From contig JAIFNE010000031.1 in NCBI GenBank assembly GCA_020047875.1, positions 1 to 8,714 on the forward strand: DNA of 8,714 nt, in the 5' to 3' direction. Below are positions 6,451 to 8,714 of this stretch, piece after piece (position 1 is the first letter of the stretch; each line of letters starts with the position of its first letter). The DNA comes from Hydrogenophaga sp. GTDB lineage: Bacteria > Pseudomonadota > Gammaproteobacteria > Burkholderiales > Burkholderiaceae_C. The notes under the pieces were generated by a model. The model saw nothing but the letters and a program-made list of their open reading frames with translations, made no database searches and had not been told where the DNA came from. Made by a program: the position numbers and the translations under genes.

Positions 6451-6792
6451 ATGTTCTTCAAGCTGCCTTGGTTCAAGAGCAAGACCCCGAGCTACCACGA
6501 TACGCAGGTGCTGGAGCTTGACTTTCTGGTGGATGAGTTTCAAGAAGCCATGGCGGACATCAAGGACCCGATGCGCACGCGGCTGCATGCCGCGCTGATG
6601 TGCTGCCAGACCCCCAAAGACCTGTGGTTCCTGCGCGGCAAGCTGCACAACCTGATCTCCACCTACCACTGCCAGCAGGTGGCCAACGACCGCGTGGCGC
6701 GGCTGGACCAGAAGATGCGCTTCTTCGTCGACAACCACCCGGACTACGAGCCGGAAGAACTGCCTTCGGGGCCAATGGCCTTGATGCACTGA
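6451..6792 (+). CDS. Conserved-looking hypothetical protein, 113 residues
   Basis: I do not recognise a characterised family. The ATG follows GGAG (6441-6444) with 6-nt spacing, the best ribosome binding site in the window, and codon use matches the neighbours, so the gene is very likely real. The protein opens with a short basic, aromatic segment (FFKLPWFKSK, 2-11), then appears mainly helical: LELDFLVDEFQEAMADI (21-37), MRTRLHAALMCC (41-52), DLWFLRGKLHNLIS (57-70) and NDRVARLDQKMRFFVD (79-94). It ends in an acidic, proline-containing tail (HPDYEPEELPSG). Cys51, Cys52 and Cys74 are its only cysteines. No signal peptide or membrane segment is evident. It stands alone between recQ and the convergent AAA+ gene. 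A small helical adaptor or regulator is possible but unproven. Confidence 0.8.
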   Translation: MFFKLPWFKSKTPSYHDTQVLELDFLVDEFQEAMADIKDPMRTRLHAALMCCQTPKDLWFLRGKLHNLISTYHCQQVANDRVARLDQKMRFFVDNHPDYEPEELPSGPMALMH

Positions 6793-6809
6793 ATTCCCCC
6801 GGAGAGTGA

Positions 6810-6829
6810 CGCGCCGCAGGCCCGGCGCG
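6810..6829. terminator. Possible bidirectional terminator hairpin between convergent genes
   Basis: CGCGCCG (6810-6816) and CGGCGCG (6823-6829) form a perfect 7-bp GC stem with a 6-nt loop, inside the 49-bp gap between the convergent 113-residue protein gene and the AAA+ gene. Position fits a shared terminator. The plus-strand sequence after the stem is G-rich, then CTTCTCT, and no clean T-tract follows on either strand, so efficiency is uncertain. Confidence 0.4.
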
Positions 6830-6841
6830 GGGGGCGCTTCT

Positions 6842-8714
6842 CTAAAACCCAATCTTCCTGGCTTCCCGCACCTCGGGCTTGATGCGGTGCTCGGCTTCGA
6901 GCTGTTCCAGAAATTCGGCGGGCGCCAGCGTTTCGCCCAAGATATCCACCTGACGCTTCACCGCCGCGAAATCGCCGGGGCAAAGCTGCTCCAGCAGCGC
7001 GAGGCGCCGGGCCAGCGCGGGCTCCAGCAGGCTGGCGTCGCCCGCCAGGGCTTCCACCACATACATGGTTTCGCGCTGGATCGCGGTGAGCGGTTTGAAG
7101 CGGATCTTGAAGGTGAAGCGGCGTAACGCTGCCTGATCGATGCTGTCCATCAGGTTGGTGGTGCAGATGAAGATGCCGGCAAAGCGCTCCATGCCCTGCA
7201 GCATCTCGTTGACCTCGGTCACCTCGTAGGTGCGCTGCGCGCCACGGCGGTCTTGCAGGAAGCTGTCGGCCTCGTCGAGCAGCAGCACCGCGTTTTCAGT
7301 CTCGGCTTCGCGAAACATGGTGGCCATTTGCTGCTCGGTCTCGCCCACGAACTTGCTCACCAGATCGCTGGCGCGGCGCAGCATGAGCGGGCGCTCCAGC
7401 TGCTGCGCGAGGTGCTCGGCCAGGGCGGTTTTGCCGGTGCCGGGGGCGCCGTGGAAACACAGGCAGCCGTGGCCGCGGGCTTTCAGCGCGGCCACGATGC
7501 GGGGGATTTCGTAACGGCTGTCGACGTTGAGCATGTCCAGGCTGTACTGGGTCACGCTGGGGCGTTGCTGTACATCGGGGCGGCGGCCGAGCGCAAGGTC
7601 GGCGTTCTTCAGCTGGCGCTCGATCAGGTCATCCAGCAGGGGCGCCGCGGCCTTGCGCCGGCCGCGCGTGGCGGGCTTGGCCACCGGCACCACCGCGAGC
7701 TGGGCGAAGCGCACCGCGGTGCGAATCTGCGCCGGGGTCAGCCCTTTGCGCTCGGTGAGGCGGGCCACCAGCGCGTCGGACACGGCGGCGTCTTCCAGGG
7801 TCTTGCGCACCAGCTGCTCGCGCGCGCCAGGCGGCGGGCTCTTGAGTTCGAGGTGATAGGCGAAACGCCGGCGAAACGCCGGATCGATCTGCTCGATGCG
7901 GTTGGTGACCCACAGGGTGGGCACCGCGTTGGACTCCAGGATCTGGTTCACCCAGGCCTTGCCGCTGACGCTGCCGGTGTGCGGCGCGGCCACGTGCTCG
8001 GCGCGCGCCATGAGCTGCGCGGCCTCGCTCGATATGGGCGGGAAAACGTCTTCCACCTCGTCGAACAGCAGCGCGGAATGCGCCGTGCCTTTCAGGAATA
8101 CCTGGGCGATCTGCAGCGAGCGGTAGCGGTCGCGGCCGCTGAGGGCGTTGCCGTCGCGGTCGGCGTATTCCACCTCGAACAGCGCCAGCCCGGCGGCCTG
8201 CGCCACCACGCGCGCCAGCTCGGTCTTGCCGGTACCCGGCGGCCCGTAGACCAGCACGTTCACACCAGGCTCCCGGCGCGCCACCGCTTCGCGCAGCAGG
8301 CTGCAGAGCAGGCGCACGTCGTCACCCACTCGGTCAGGCTGGAGCGGGCGGCCGGCCGGGTGAACACGGCCATCAGCTCGCTTTGCGTCTGGTACTCGCG
8401 CATCAGCACCGGCGGCAGCTTCTCGCTCACCTTCATCAGGTCGGCCAGGTCGGTGATGTTGTGCTCGGAGATCAGGTTCTCCACCATGCCGATGCGCTCC
8501 AGCCGTGACCCCGCGCGCAGCGCCTCGCCCACTTCGCTGGCTTTCACGCCGGCCACGTCGGCAATCGCCGCATAGGCCTCGGGCGCGTTGTTCACCTTGA
8601 ATTCAACCAGGATGGAGCGCAGGTCGCGCTGGTAGCGGGCCAGCGTGCCGTAGAGCAGCAGCGCGCGCTCGGCGCGGTTGAGCTGCAGCAGGCCGGCCAG
8701 GGCGTCGATGTTTT
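6842..8714 (-). pseudogene. Tandem AAA+ ATPase, frameshifted and truncated by window edge
   Basis: The C-terminal piece (down from 8329 to a TAG at 6842-6844, 495 codons) carries two AAA+ modules. Module 1 has Walker A GPPGTGKT (29-36), Walker B LLFDEVED (87-94), sensor-1 VTN (141-143) and FRRRF (152-156). Module 2 has GAPGTGKT (294-301), LLLDEADS (349-356), TTN (390-392) and LRRF (402-405). All key residues are present, so both could hydrolyse ATP. Upstream, a second frame is open from the edge (8712) through 8326 and encodes 129 residues of a mostly helical N-terminal region ending LMAVFTRPAARSSLTEW; past this it runs out of frame to a stop near 8260. The two frames join at 8326-8329, where homologous proteins should continue, so the gene carries a net loss of 1 (mod 3) bases or the sequence has an error. 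GTG at 8329 could start a shorter product, but no ribosome binding site supports it. Substrate and pathway are unknown. Confidence 0.85.

Noticed and set aside
7860..7881. Two tandem copies of the 11-bp unit GCGAAACGCCG.
   Set aside because: They encode the arginine-finger stretch AFRRRF of AAA+ module 1, where repeated Arg codons explain the repeat; the frame is intact.
8320..8335. Programmed ribosomal frameshifting in the AAA+ gene.
   Set aside because: No slippery heptamer or downstream structure is evident, and residues expected between the two frames appear to be missing, which fits a deletion or sequence error better.
7253..8575. A 440-codon plus-strand open frame antisense to the AAA+ gene.
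   Set aside because: The minus strand holds the Walker motifs of both ATPase modules. The plus frame is a compositional shadow.
1..8714. A defence, mobile or other multi-gene accessory system.
   Set aside because: No transposase, integrase, nuclease, toxin-antitoxin pair, direct-repeat array or att-like duplication was found. Codon style is uniform and most genes are housekeeping.

Overview
The window reads as high-GC chromosomal DNA of a betaproteobacterium, most likely family Comamonadaceae. The basis is strong G/C preference at third codon positions, the style of the MetH, FadH, RecQ and DUF1993 proteins, and promoter-like ACAAT elements only 6-7 nt ahead of start codons. Genus is inference. 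No mobile element, tRNA, rRNA, CRISPR array, phage gene or toxin-antitoxin pair is visible.

Layout. (1) 1-880, minus: N-terminal 293 residues of the homocysteine-binding part of B12-dependent methionine synthase (metH), cut by the window edge. It lacks about 14 residues in a normally conserved loop. (2) 881-1018: divergent promoter region holding a 15-bp inverted repeat. (3) 1019-1528, plus: a DUF1993 protein. It is followed by a 71-codon open frame (1546-1758) that resembles the C-terminal end of an AIG2/gamma-glutamylcyclotransferase-like protein without its front half. (4) 1777-3870, minus: fadH, NADPH 2,4-dienoyl-CoA reductase, complete with FMN, 4Fe-4S and dinucleotide-binding parts. (5) 3939-4358 and 4360-6273, plus: a single-domain rhodanese and RecQ helicase, one base apart and probably translationally coupled. 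(6) 6274-6450: a non-coding gap with small inverted repeats. (7) 6451-6792, plus: a 113-residue protein I do not recognise. (8) 6842 to beyond 8714, minus: a tandem AAA+ ATPase whose reading frame breaks near 8326.

The genes are mostly housekeeping or metabolic (methionine/folate cycle, unsaturated fatty-acid oxidation, sulfur transfer, DNA repair) and do not form one pathway. Only the rhodanese-recQ pair looks like an operon.

I found no convincing new multi-gene system. The points most worth a second look are the frameshift in the double AAA+ ATPase, the shortened MetH loop, the inverted repeat between metH and the DUF1993 gene, and the uncharacterised 113-residue protein.
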